64,000 nt of DNA from Candidatus Albibeggiatoa sp. nov. NOAA (GCA_025800385.1 JAOXRS010000212.1:1-64000); one strand, 5' to 3'; shown: positions 47,010 through 57,266, numbered from the stretch's first letter. Numbers and translations: made by a program. The notes: generated by a model not told the origin, from the sequence alone.

Positions 47010-49802
47010 ATGATTGACTGGCAACGACTGATTTTGCTGCTGTGCTTGTTTATTAGCTCATCTGTTTCTGCGCAAACTTACTATTTCGCCAATACGGGCA
47101 ATGATACAAACGATGGCCTCAGCCCCCAAACGGCTTGGCAAACAACATCCAACTTAAATACCCAAGCCTTTAGCGATGGTGATACTTTCCTTTTTAAACG
47201 GGGCGATGTCTTTCGTGGTTCGATTAAGCTACTACGTTCACCAACCAATTTAACGTTTTCCACTTATGGTGAAGGTGACAGAGCAGTGATTGCAGGCAGT
47301 ATGGCAATTCAAAACTGGACACCGACAACACACCCTTCGTTAAATGCAGGCTTTGTATATGAAGCCAATGTTGCAGGCTTACTACCACAAGATGCAGACG
47401 GCAATATCAAACCAATTCAATATTTATTCGTCAATGGCAACTTAATGACCATCGCACGTTATCCGAATGTAAACAGCGCATTAGACAAAAACTGGCTGAA
47501 AGTGGGTAGTAATGCAGGCAAAGACTATTTTACTGATCCCGTATTAGCGGCTTATGGCAAACCTGATAATTATTGGAAAGGGGCAACCTTGCGGATTCGT
47601 AACTATAGCTGGACAAATACTGTGCGTGAAATCACTGGTTATAGTGCGGCAGCGGGTCGACTTTCAGTAAAAGACTTAGGCTCACAATTGCCAGAATGGG
47701 GGTATTTCATTGATGATAAATTGGAAGAATTAGATTTTGCAGGTGAGTGGTATTACGACGCAGACAACCAAAAAGTCTATTTATATCCTCCTGCGGGCGT
47801 TGACCCGAATCAAGCGTTAATTGAAGGCGCAGTCTATGAAACAGGTTTGTCTATCAATAACCATAAAGACAATGCCTTGGTTGAAAATTTACTGTTTCGT
47901 CATTTCACCACTCAAGGGATGCATGTTAACAGCTCGGATAATGTAACGGTGCGGCAATGTTATTTCCTACATAATCTCAAAGGCATCACCACATGGAATA
48001 CAGCCGATTTATCGATTAATAACAATGAGATACATTATCAACTCCATTCTAGTATCGGCTTACAAGCCAGCGTGTCACAAGGATTTGATGTCAAAGGCAG
48101 CGTAGTTGAAAATAATACCATTATGAATACCGCGATGTATCGGGCTTACGGTGTGCGTTATGACGGGGTATATCAAGGCAATGCAATTGATGTGTATGGC
48201 AAAGCTTATACGGTTCGGGGCAATTACATTGAAAACGTGGCCGAAAATGGTATGTATCTAAAAGATGGCGGCCATCATGTGATTGAAAACAATGTGGTTA
48301 AAAACGCGCTTTTGATCTTAAACGATGGTGGTGCAATCAGTATTGGTTCTGATGGGAATACGATTCGAGGTAATTTCTTAAGTGGTACAGTGGGCAATAT
48401 TGATGAGTCTAACGGTTGTGGCTCGACCAGCAAAGACCCTTGCACGCATCACTCTGCATATGGAATGGGCATCGGTTCAGACTCTGGGTTTGAAAATAAT
48501 GTGATTGAGAATAATGTGATTTTCAATAACAGCGATATGGGTATCCGTTTGAATGCGTTCCAAAATACCACCGTGCGCAACAACGTGGTGTACAACAATG
48601 ATCCGCAAATTGTAGTGCAAGATAAACTGGGTAAATCAGTAAATAATACGATTGAAAACAATATCATTATCTCTTTGCATCCTGACCAGCTTGGCTTACA
48701 ACTGACCAATGAAACCCATCATGGCGATATGAATAATAATTATTACTGCAATCCATACAGCGATTTAGCGATTATGCGTGATGGTCAACGTTATTCTTTG
48801 CCGGATTGGAAGCAAAGCTTTACTCGATATGACCAAAGTTCGGTTGATTGTGGTTTGTTATTGCCAACTGAAAATGTGCAGGGTGTGGGTGAAAACTTAA
48901 TTACTAATTCGACATTTGATACAGATATTAAAAGTTGGGGGCCTAACAGCAAACCTGAGAAAATTTTCCAAGATACGACACGATTGGATAACGGTAGTTT
49001 GAAAGCGGTATTTGATACATCAGCCAGTTCCTTAAGCCTTGTGCCAAATACTTTGAGTTTGCAGAAAGACCAGTGGTATCGTTTAGTGTTCAGCGTGGTT
49101 GCAGAGGATTTTGGCGATATTCAATTGCGTTTAAATCAAACGAAACCAAAATATGTAATTTATGAAGAACGCTTTTTCGCTATGGATACACAACGCCGTG
49201 ATTATCAGTATATCTTTAAAAATCAGTTAACTGATGACACAATGAAGTTTTTATTCACTACTAATAAAGATGATGCGCGTACTTATTGGATTGATAATGT
49301 GTATTTGCAAGCCGTGAATTTACAACCCACACTGCCTGCTGACAAACAAATCAAATTATTTACCAACCCAACTTATGAGACTAAAACCGTGAGTTTACAG
49401 GGTGTGAATTATGTGGATTTAGCAGGGCAAACAGTCAGTGGACAAATTTCACTTGCACCATTTACATCTGCGGTTTTAGTGCGTGCGAATAATACAATTA
49501 CTGCACCTGCCACTTTAGCTGCACCGACATTGTCGTTAAAAGTGAAGCAAAACAAAGTAACATTGACATGGACAGCAGTCATGGGCGCGCAAGGATATTC
49601 ATTGTATTACACCACTTATCCGAATGCTCAGCCTCAGTTTGAAAAAGCAGATATGCAGCTTAATCGACAACTAGAATTGGAATTACCTGAAGGGTTTGAA
49701 TTACCTATTGATGGTGTTGGCTTCTATGCGGTAATTACGGCGTATGATAGTGCAGGCACGGAAGGCCGTTTCTCCAATGTTGAGCACTTTATGCTGCATT
49801 AA
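47010..49802 (+). CDS. Secreted right-handed parallel beta-helix protein
   Basis: A 930-residue exported protein. Signal peptide at 1-21 (cleavage SVSA-QT), then the start YYFANTGNDTNDGLSP, typical of chondroitinase-B/polysaccharide-lyase 6-like parallel beta-helix proteins. The helix (about 280-560) shows repeats such as VIENNVIFNNS and TVRNNVVYNND. About 630-755 is a carbohydrate-binding-like jellyroll (NLITNSTFDTDIKSW), then a short linking domain, and a fibronectin type III-like end (about 835-930). A polysaccharide substrate is likely; the catalytic residues are not clear to me, so no activity is named. GGAG is seven bases before the ATG. A strong terminator follows. It sits 61 bases after the vWA-LRR gene on the same strand. 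Confidence 0.82.
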   Translation: MIDWQRLILLLCLFISSSVSAQTYYFANTGNDTNDGLSPQTAWQTTSNLNTQAFSDGDTFLFKRGDVFRGSIKLLRSPTNLTFSTYGEGDRAVIAGSMAIQNWTPTTHPSLNAGFVYEANVAGLLPQDADGNIKPIQYLFVNGNLMTIARYPNVNSALDKNWLKVGSNAGKDYFTDPVLAAYGKPDNYWKGATLRIRNYSWTNTVREITGYSAAAGRLSVKDLGSQLPEWGYFIDDKLEELDFAGEWYYDADNQKVYLYPPAGVDPNQALIEGAVYETGLSINNHKDNALVENLLFRHFTTQGMHVNSSDNVTVRQCYFLHNLKGITTWNTADLSINNNEIHYQLHSSIGLQASVSQGFDVKGSVVENNTIMNTAMYRAYGVRYDGVYQGNAIDVYGKAYTVRGNYIENVAENGMYLKDGGHHVIENNVVKNALLILNDGGAISIGSDGNTIRGNFLSGTVGNIDESNGCGSTSKDPCTHHSAYGMGIGSDSGFENNVIENNVIFNNSDMGIRLNAFQNTTVRNNVVYNNDPQIVVQDKLGKSVNNTIENNIIISLHPDQLGLQLTNETHHGDMNNNYYCNPYSDLAIMRDGQRYSLPDWKQSFTRYDQSSVDCGLLLPTENVQGVGENLITNSTFDTDIKSWGPNSKPEKIFQDTTRLDNGSLKAVFDTSASSLSLVPNTLSLQKDQWYRLVFSVVAEDFGDIQLRLNQTKPKYVIYEERFFAMDTQRRDYQYIFKNQLTDDTMKFLFTTNKDDARTYWIDNVYLQAVNLQPTLPADKQIKLFTNPTYETKTVSLQGVNYVDLAGQTVSGQISLAPFTSAVLVRANNTITAPATLAAPTLSLKVKQNKVTLTWTAVMGAQGYSLYYTTYPNAQPQFEKADMQLNRQLELELPEGFELPIDGVGFYAVITAYDSAGTEGRFSNVEHFMLH

Positions 49803-49813
49803 TTTGTAATGAA

Positions 49814-49847
49814 TTGACTCCTAAACGGTGTCCATCTTAGGAGTCAA
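49814..49847 (+). terminator. Intrinsic terminator of the beta-helix gene
   Basis: A perfect 11-bp stem (TTGACTCCTAA with TTAGGAGTCAA) and a 12-base loop, followed by a T-rich run. The stop codon of the convergent gene lies inside the right arm. Confidence 0.85.
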
Positions 49848-51061
49848 TATTGTTTTAATTTTTTATGTAAACGGTATACAGGCTTGATAAGTGAATGACT
49901 GTTCAAATCACTAAAGCGTTTGATTGAAATAGGTTGTTTACAGCAATGTGGTATGTGCCAAAATAGAGACCAAATAAAAAATGGAATAATGGCAAAAATG
50001 CTTGGTTTTTTATGATGTGGTCTATTGAAAGTAGCAGGATGACCTTTGGCAGTTAATAGAGATAAAATAAACAGTGAGACAAGGTTAATATAGATAAGTC
50101 TTCCCCAATCAATTGCGACCATGGCTATAAATAAGGTAGCAACAAAACAGCTGATAACTAAAGCTTTTCCATGCCATTTTGCCAATACTATTTTGAGCTG
50201 TGGGCGAATGGGCATAAAGGCCACTAACGACAATCCAATCACTATTATATGAGTGTAAATATAGCCACGTTGCGTAACGAGTCTATTCATTCTTTCAATC
50301 CAATACCCCGTATCATATTGCAGAGCAAATATAGCCCCGCTTTGACTCGTATTGTAATAAGTATCAGCTAATGATTGTTGGATAGCGATGGTATGTTCAA
50401 TTGAGCCTTGATATTGCACGCTAAAGATAAATGCCAAAAATGAAGGCATGACTAATAAAAATATAAATCCAATTAATCTTACCGTTATTTTTTTATCGAA
50501 AGTATAAACCAGTACAATATAAGGCATAAACAAAAATAGCATTTCATGGGATAGCACTGCAAAAGGGTAAATGAGTAGAGTTAAAATAAATACTCTTTCA
50601 AACTTTTGAGGGTTAAGACTGACCCGAGTCCATGCAATAAAACTTAAAACAGCGAAATAGATAATTTCTTTTCGGTAACCACCTTGGAAATCATTAAGTT
50701 GGAAGGTAAAAATGAAAGGGGAAAATATTAGCAGTGCAAATGGAACAATATTTTTTTGTTTTCTGAGCAGTAAAAAAGAAAATAAGAAGTACACGAAATA
50801 AAAGACAATATGGGCTGATGCTGCATAAATTCCGGGATTGATATGGGTTAATTTGGATAAGTTTAGAAATATTTCACCTAAAAAGCCTCGTCTAATCCAA
50901 CCTCCTGAATAGTTAATCAGCCAATCACCCATTTTCCAACTATGATGGTCGAGATAGTTAACAATAGAGCCTGTTGCTGTCATGATAAATACAGTTAGCA
51001 TAAATATAGGCAATACAATGCGTAACCATCGATCAAGCTCAATTTTTGCTAAAACATGCAC
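49844..51061 (-). CDS. Polytopic membrane protein of unknown function
   Basis: A 405-residue protein with about ten transmembrane helices; I do not recognise the family. The first periplasmic loop contains INYSGGWIRRGFLGEI, with a clustered Arg pair, and a later loop has NDFQGGYRKEI. Such loops between helices are seen in envelope sugar transferases or polymerases, but this is a guess. The C-terminal 35 residues are basic. It is convergent with the beta-helix gene, and its stop lies in the shared hairpin. About 140 bases separate it from the next minus-strand gene upstream. Confidence 0.7.
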   Translation of the reverse strand: MHVLAKIELDRWLRIVLPIFMLTVFIMTATGSIVNYLDHHSWKMGDWLINYSGGWIRRGFLGEIFLNLSKLTHINPGIYAASAHIVFYFVYFLFSFLLLRKQKNIVPFALLIFSPFIFTFQLNDFQGGYRKEIIYFAVLSFIAWTRVSLNPQKFERVFILTLLIYPFAVLSHEMLFLFMPYIVLVYTFDKKITVRLIGFIFLLVMPSFLAFIFSVQYQGSIEHTIAIQQSLADTYYNTSQSGAIFALQYDTGYWIERMNRLVTQRGYIYTHIIVIGLSLVAFMPIRPQLKIVLAKWHGKALVISCFVATLFIAMVAIDWGRLIYINLVSLFILSLLTAKGHPATFNRPHHKKPSIFAIIPFFIWSLFWHIPHCCKQPISIKRFSDLNSHSLIKPVYRLHKKLKQY

Positions 51062-51201
51062 AAGATAACCTTTATAATGTTTGAATAAAACTCTTTGTGA
51101 CTCTTTAACTTGCTGATAAAGCTTGGGTTTTAAATAAATCCAATCAATTATATATTATCTTTTTTTAAGTTGAAAAGCATGTTTTTTATGAGGCAATTTT
51201 C

Positions 51202-51636
51202 TTAGGTACATCTTGTTCTTTTATAACTGATTTGTTTGGTATAAGGTGCAAGAATGTGAGTTATTTTTTGTATGATTTTCTTATCTTGCATATTTGGCCT
51301 ATAGTGGAAAATTTCACCATCTTTCATATTAAATACAAAATCAGTTATTCTATTATCTTCAATTATTTGAATATATTGAATTTCAGCAATATTTATAGCT
51401 TTAGTTTTTCCAAATAAATTAGGATTTAAATAAATAATTTTGTCAGATAAATAGAGTAGATAAACAGTAAACGCTCTAAAAATGGCAATGGCATGTACTA
51501 ATGAAAAAATGAACATAAGTGATAACATGTAAATGTTAGGATAAAGAAGTGACACGGGTATTAGTCCAAGCAAGAAGCTAATATAAAGTGTTCCCTCCAA
51601 ATATGATCGTTTTACTACTATTTCCTTTGGACACAT
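51202..51636 (-). CDS. Small membrane protein with PH-like domain (paralogue 3)
   Basis: A 144-residue protein related to the tandem pair at 29137-30080: two transmembrane helices (about 12-30 and 34-57), then NPNLFGK, a set of beta strands and the helix ending ITHILAPYTK. The 161-residue paralogue has NLLGK and SLAPYIK in the same positions. It is not next to the other two, so it shows dispersal of a small family in this genome. Role unknown. Confidence 0.8.
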   Translation of the reverse strand: MCPKEIVVKRSYLEGTLYISFLLGLIPVSLLYPNIYMLSLMFIFSLVHAIAIFRAFTVYLLYLSDKIIYLNPNLFGKTKAINIAEIQYIQIIEDNRITDFVFNMKDGEIFHYRPNMQDKKIIQKITHILAPYTKQISYKRTRCT

Positions 51637-51682
51637 TTCTGTATGCCTTTACTTCACTCAATATCTATCAAGACTGCCATAT

Positions 51683-53134
51683 TTATAAACTCACTCGCAA
51701 AACCTCTTCAAAACTGGTATGGCCTTGTAATACTTGTTGCATTCCATCTTGCTGAATGGATAAAGTGAATTGATGTGCATAGCTTTCTAAATCCTGTTGT
51801 CCCGCACCCTCATGAATCATCGCCCGTAACTGCTGGTCAATGCTGATAAATTCATAAATCCCTTTTCGACCTTTATAACCAATATGATTACATTTTTCAC
51901 AGCCTTGAGGTGCATATAAAATGGTGTCAGCATCAACATTCAATGCACGTTGCTCCATTTCCGAAGCAGGATAAGCTTGCTTGCAATGCGGGCATAAAAC
52001 CCGAACCAAACGTTGTGCAATCACCGCAATTAAACTTGAAGCCAATAAAAATGGCTCAATACCCATATCACGCAAACGGGCAATCGCACCAATCGCAGTA
52101 TTAGTATGTAATGTAGAAAGCACTAAGTGACCTGTTAAGCTGGCTTGTACCGCAATTTGAGCCGTCTCTAAATCCCGAATTTCACCAATCATCACGACAT
52201 CAGGGTCTTGCCGTAAAATCGCGCGCAAGCCTTTCGCAAAGCTCATATCAACTTTGGTATTGACTTGGGTTTGACCAATACCATCTAAATAATACTCAAT
52301 CGGGTCTTCCACTGTCATGATATTACGTTTCTGATTATTCAGCGCATTTAGCATCGCATATAAACTAGTGGTTTTACCCGAACCCGTAGGCCCTGTTACC
52401 AAAATAATCCCGTGCGGTTTTTGTAAATGATGCTCCACCTTTTCCAAAGACTCAGGCAACATCCCAAGATGCTGTAAATCTAAACGTCCTGCCTGTTTGT
52501 CCAATAAACGCAGCACAACCCGCTCTCCATGCCCACAAGGAATAGTCGACACCCGCACATCCACCGCTCGCCCCGCAATCCGTAAAGAAATACGCCCATC
52601 TTGAGGTAAACGTTTTTCTGCAATATCCAATTTTGCCATCACCTTGATCCGAGAAACCAGCAAAGGAGCAAGCACACGACGTGGCTGCAACACTTCCCGT
52701 AATACGCCATCAACTCGAAACCGAACTGTTAAGCGGGCTTCAAAAGGTTCTATGTGAATATCCGAGGCATTTTCTTTAATCGCTTCAGATAATAACGCAT
52801 TGATTAAACGAATAATCGGCGCATCATCGTCGCTTTCGAGTAAATCTTCAGGTTCAGACGACAATTGTTGGGCAACTTCAAATAAATCTAACTCATCGCC
52901 AATGCCTTCCATGGCCTGCATTGCATGACTGGCTTGCTGCTCATAGTGCATGGTTAATAAACGATCAAATTCAGCTTGTGAAATCGATTCAAGTTGCAAC
53001 GGCACACCTAAAAAACGGCGGATTTCAGAAACAATATGCGGCTGCACTTCAGCGTGATAACACACGGTGGCGTGATATTCATTTTGAGCAGTGACGATAA
53101 CGCCATGGCGTTTGGCAAATGTGAAGGAAAGCAT
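51683..53134 (-). CDS. Type II secretion/type IV pilus assembly ATPase (GspE/PulE family)
   Basis: A 483-residue secretion ATPase. It has the N1-like short domain, then the catalytic domain with Walker A GPTGSGKTTSLYAML (about 246-260), Asp box EDPIEYYLDG, Walker B PDVVMIGEIRDLETA, His box STLHTNTAIGAI, and the tetracysteine zinc motif CPHC...CEKC. The order and the zinc motif are of GspE type. No other gsp or pil gene is adjacent, so the pathway (type II secretion or pilus) cannot be fixed and I give no symbol. It is followed by the PH-like gene after 46 bases. Confidence 0.92.
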   Translation of the reverse strand: MLSFTFAKRHGVIVTAQNEYHATVCYHAEVQPHIVSEIRRFLGVPLQLESISQAEFDRLLTMHYEQQASHAMQAMEGIGDELDLFEVAQQLSSEPEDLLESDDDAPIIRLINALLSEAIKENASDIHIEPFEARLTVRFRVDGVLREVLQPRRVLAPLLVSRIKVMAKLDIAEKRLPQDGRISLRIAGRAVDVRVSTIPCGHGERVVLRLLDKQAGRLDLQHLGMLPESLEKVEHHLQKPHGIILVTGPTGSGKTTSLYAMLNALNNQKRNIMTVEDPIEYYLDGIGQTQVNTKVDMSFAKGLRAILRQDPDVVMIGEIRDLETAQIAVQASLTGHLVLSTLHTNTAIGAIARLRDMGIEPFLLASSLIAVIAQRLVRVLCPHCKQAYPASEMEQRALNVDADTILYAPQGCEKCNHIGYKGRKGIYEFISIDQQLRAMIHEGAGQQDLESYAHQFTLSIQQDGMQQVLQGHTSFEEVLRVSL

Positions 53135-53195
53135 GAATCAGGTATCAACAGAAAGTAATGAACAAGGATATTGTAGCGTGTTTGGCATGAGTTAA

Positions 53196-53230
53196 GGAGT
53201 GTAAGTTAAACAAATCTTATCTCACACTCC
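53196..53230 (-). terminator. Hairpin downstream of ald
   Basis: GGAGTGT (53196-53202) with ACACTCC (53224-53230), eight bases past the ald stop, gives a 7-bp stem with a long loop. The minus-strand 3' flank TTAACTC is poor in U. The sequence CTCACACTCCAAT at 53221-53233 is repeated at the fba hairpin. Confidence 0.45.
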
Positions 53231-53237
53231 AATCAGT

Positions 53238-54293
53238 TTAGGCTTTTAATGCAGGATGGACAATTTTTCCATTTTCAACATTGATGCCTTGTACCAAAGC
53301 AGGATTATCACGCCAATTATCCTGTGCTAACTGATTCACATATGGCAACAAAACCGCAGATAATGCTTGCGAAGCGGTACGTGGCACAGCCCCCGGCATA
53401 TTGGTAACAGCAAAATGGGTCACATCGTGATAGGTATAAGTCGGGATGGCGTAAGTCGTTGGCTTGGTGGTTTCAATACAGCCACCTTGATCCACTGAAA
53501 TATCAATCACGGCACTGCCTGCCTGCATGGTTTCAATCATGGCTTTATCCACCACATGCGGGGCACGCTGTCCCATCACCAATACCGCACCAATCAATAA
53601 ATCAGTTTGTGGCAATATTTCTTTAATCGATTCGTTGTAAGCATATAAAGCAGTGATATTGTTCGCTTGACTTTGCATGTCTTGTAGGCGTTCCCATTGG
53701 GTATCAAATACCGTCACATTTGCACCCATCGCTGAAGCCATCAACGCCGCTTGACTTCCTGCCATGCCTGCACCAATCACTACTACATTGCCCCGAACGC
53801 CAGCACCTAACCCCCCCATCAAAACCCCTTGACCACCTTGTGGCTGCATTAACAAAGTTGCACCAATTTGCGTGGCTAGCCGCCCTGCAATCATACTCAT
53901 CGGTTTTAAAAGCGGCAGCTCATTATTTTTCTCAATGGTTTCAAATCCAATTGCAGTTAAACCAATATTTTGTAAAGCCTGCATTAATTCTTGTTCAGCA
54001 GCCAAATGTAAGAAACAGAACAATAAATGGTCAGCGCGTAAAAATTCCCATTCAGAACCTAGTGGCTCTTTTACCTTTAAAATCAACTGTGCAGACTCAT
54101 AAATGGCACGAGCCGAAGGTAAAACCTGCACCCCAATTGCTTGATAATCTTCGTCATGATACCCACTTAGAATACCAGCATCTGTTTCAATAAAGACCTC
54201 ATGTCCATTTGCGACCAAATCAGCACAGGCAGCGGGAATCAGAGCAACACGACCTTCTAAGGTTTTTATTTCGCGTGGAATGCCAATACGCAT
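53238..54293 (-). CDS. ald: Alanine dehydrogenase
   Basis: Ald interconverts L-alanine and pyruvate plus ammonia using NAD. The N-terminus MRIGIPREIK is the family hallmark; catalytic Lys75 (KVKEP) and His96 (FLHLAA) match the known positions; the Rossmann turn is VVVIGAGMAGSQAA (about 173-186), and the second catalytic region is VIDISVDQGGC. At 351 residues it is slightly shorter than usual (about 370). It is divergent from trxB. Related NAD(P) transhydrogenase alpha is excluded by the length and the single-domain layout. Confidence 0.95.
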   Translation of the reverse strand: MRIGIPREIKTLEGRVALIPAACADLVANGHEVFIETDAGILSGYHDEDYQAIGVQVLPSARAIYESAQLILKVKEPLGSEWEFLRADHLLFCFLHLAAEQELMQALQNIGLTAIGFETIEKNNELPLLKPMSMIAGRLATQIGATLLMQPQGGQGVLMGGLGAGVRGNVVVIGAGMAGSQAALMASAMGANVTVFDTQWERLQDMQSQANNITALYAYNESIKEILPQTDLLIGAVLVMGQRAPHVVDKAMIETMQAGSAVIDISVDQGGCIETTKPTTYAIPTYTYHDVTHFAVTNMPGAVPRTASQALSAVLLPYVNQLAQDNWRDNPALVQGINVENGKIVHPALKA

Positions 54294-54359
54294 GACGACC
54301 TCCTTTATCGAACACAGACCATAACGTAATATACTATATATCTTTTGGTTTTGATTTAA

Positions 54360-55346
<987 letters not shown>

Positions 55347-55357
55347 TTAATAATTAT

Positions 55358-55386
55358 AACTATCAGCTTTTTAATGGCTGGTAGTT
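55358..55386 (+). terminator. Probable terminator after trxB
   Basis: AACTATCAGC (55358-55367) pairs with GCTGGTAGTT (55377-55386), one G-U pair, nine-base loop rich in T. A weak T-tract follows, so termination may be incomplete. Confidence 0.6.
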
Positions 55387-55431
55387 TGCATGTTTTATTG
55401 GTGGACTGACCTTATCAAAAAGGGGAAAGAC

Positions 55432-56115
55432 ATGGCTGCTTTAAAATGTCAGCATTGTGGATACACCAGAAGTCTTGCCGATCAACATATTGGGAAAGAA
55501 GGCAAATGCCCCCAATGTGGAAATACTGCAAAAATTTATGATACAGCACTGCTTTTAACTCTATATTCCAAAAAAGTTTTAGAAATCCAATCCGAACTAA
55601 AAGAAGTTAAGCAGGTCATGGCTGAGCATCAGAGTTATATTGCACAGCCTGTTCCGCAACAACCTGCAAATGATGAACATTCCCTAAATAAGCTATTTCG
55701 AGAAAATCGCATCGCCATGACAGAGTTTAATGATGCAACTAAATTACGTAATACTATGATGTTGCGTATGGGCGAATCAAGTACATATTTATTACGTTTT
55801 AGCGTAGTAGGTTTTTTGGTCATTTTAGTATTATTAAGCTTTTTTATGATCCAAGTCTCGAATAAAACCGATCATTTATCTGGCCAACTTGCCTCAATTG
55901 GCGGAGGCATTCAAGCATCAACACAAGAGTTGCATAATATTCAAAATGTGATTTCATCCAAAGAAATTGAGCAACCTGATGATTCACAAGTCAAGGATTC
56001 TATCCATTCTGTGAAAACGGAAGTAGATGAGCTAACGCAAGAAATAGCAAGTCTGAACAAGAGGTTAAAGAAACTTTCAGATAAGTATAATTCTTTATAC
56101 TACCCTTATCGCTAA
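55432..56115 (+). CDS. Zinc-ribbon, membrane and coiled-coil protein
   Basis: A 227-residue protein that I cannot assign to a family. The N-terminus holds a Cys4 ribbon (CQHC and CPQC, residues 6-30). Then a helical stretch, one transmembrane helix (about 120-143), and a long coiled coil (about 150-222) rich in Lys/Glu. I choose the ATG at 55432 because GGGGAAA stands before it and the Cys4 begins at once; the longer reading from 55390 is unlikely. A role as membrane-attached adaptor is only a guess. The BLUF gene follows after 23 bases, possibly in one operon. Confidence 0.75.
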   Translation: MAALKCQHCGYTRSLADQHIGKEGKCPQCGNTAKIYDTALLLTLYSKKVLEIQSELKEVKQVMAEHQSYIAQPVPQQPANDEHSLNKLFRENRIAMTEFNDATKLRNTMMLRMGESSTYLLRFSVVGFLVILVLLSFFMIQVSNKTDHLSGQLASIGGGIQASTQELHNIQNVISSKEIEQPDDSQVKDSIHSVKTEVDELTQEIASLNKRLKKLSDKYNSLYYPYR

Positions 56116-56138
56116 ACGTTGGCTTAGGAGAATGTAGA

Positions 56139-56621
56139 GTGGATATTTATCTTTCTCGTTTGTTTTATGCGAGTACCGCAACAGAAAAGTGTACCCCTCA
56201 AGAAGTGGACAAGATTGTCTTTGAAGGCCGTCAACATAATGCTGCTCTAGATGTAACAGGCACGTTATGTTTTGAAAACAACTATTTCCTAGGTTGTTTA
56301 GAAGGGTCTCGAAAGAATATTAATATTATTTTTAACAAGATTGCCAGTGATGATAGGCACTTTGAGGTACATTTACTAGAATTGAAAGAAGTCAGTCATC
56401 GTTACTTTGAGCAATACCTCACCATGTTTAATTCAAAAGATATTGTTCAACATCTCATTGACCAGAATCGTATACATGAATTTAACCCCTATCTATTAAG
56501 TAGCAGTCATTTAAATGAAGTCTTCCGTGATGTAACCGAAACGCTTGAAATAGCAACAAAACCACCTCCTTTAACAAAGCCCAAAAAAGGTTTGCTTAAT
56601 CTATTTAATACGTCTAGATAA
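56139..56621 (+). CDS. BLUF-domain protein lacking the photoactive Gln
   Basis: A 160-residue BLUF protein (FAD-based blue-light sensor family). The fold is clear: SRLFYASTA with the conserved Tyr10, RQHNAALDVTG with Asn34, and DDRHFEVHLLEL. At the position of the essential flavin-facing Gln the sequence is YFLGCLEG, with Gly52, and the later Trp/Met segment is also missing (FEQYLTMF). The light response of BLUF depends on Tyr and Gln, so this copy probably has lost or changed photochemistry. The start is GTG, preceded by AGGAGA eight bases upstream. It is a tandem paralogue of the next gene. No effector domain is fused. Confidence 0.9.
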   Translation: MDIYLSRLFYASTATEKCTPQEVDKIVFEGRQHNAALDVTGTLCFENNYFLGCLEGSRKNINIIFNKIASDDRHFEVHLLELKEVSHRYFEQYLTMFNSKDIVQHLIDQNRIHEFNPYLLSSSHLNEVFRDVTETLEIATKPPPLTKPKKGLLNLFNTSR

Positions 56622-56777
56622 TTAATAACTATCTCATATTTGTATGTTAAACGTCATATCATGGCAGTGTGCATCATAATTATTTGAATATGAATCATTA
56701 TGATGGGAAAAATAAGTAGTTGCTTTCGTATTAATATTCTTAAATAGATACAAAATCCTCCTAAAAAGGGCAACAAC

Positions 56778-57266
56778 ATGATGAGTTCCCATATTTACCG
56801 CTTTTGTTACGCCAGCACCGCAACAGAAAAGTGTACCTCATTGCAAATTGGCAGTATTTTACAATCGGCCTGTCAACGAAATGTAGAATTAGGTATTACA
56901 GGCGCGCTATTTTTTGGTAATGGTTATTTTTTACAGTTTTTGGAAGGTGGTCGCGGCAGTATTAATAGTTTATACCATAGGTTACTGCGTGATGATCGAC
57001 ATACTAATTTGCAAATATTGGAATTTAAGCCTGTAAGTGGTCGTTACTTTGAAGAATGGTCAATGAAATATATACATTTCCCTTATGTGATTGAAAAAAT
57101 TTTACGTGAGACAGGATTGGAAGAGTTTGATCCTTATGTATTAGATAGTTATGCTATTGATTCAATGGCTGAAGCTTTTCGCAACCACTTTGATCCTGAA
57201 ATTACCTTGCCAGAACCACCGAGTAGAAGATCAAGCTTTTTTGAGTTTTTTTCTGTTAAAGGTTAG
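56778..57266 (+). CDS. BLUF-domain photoreceptor
   Basis: A 162-residue short BLUF protein with a complete flavin site: Tyr11 (YRFCYAS), Asn35 (CQRNVELGITG) and Gln53 (YFLQFLEGG), then DDRHTNLQILEF and EEWSMKY with the conserved Trp and Met. It is therefore likely light-active. The C-terminus (about 100-162) is a short helical cap without output domain, so it must act on a partner, perhaps the neighbouring paralogue. It shares a 21-base identical stretch with the upstream gene (56175-56195 and 56817-56837). Confidence 0.93.
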   Translation: MMSSHIYRFCYASTATEKCTSLQIGSILQSACQRNVELGITGALFFGNGYFLQFLEGGRGSINSLYHRLLRDDRHTNLQILEFKPVSGRYFEEWSMKYIHFPYVIEKILRETGLEEFDPYVLDSYAIDSMAEAFRNHFDPEITLPEPPSRRSSFFEFFSVKG

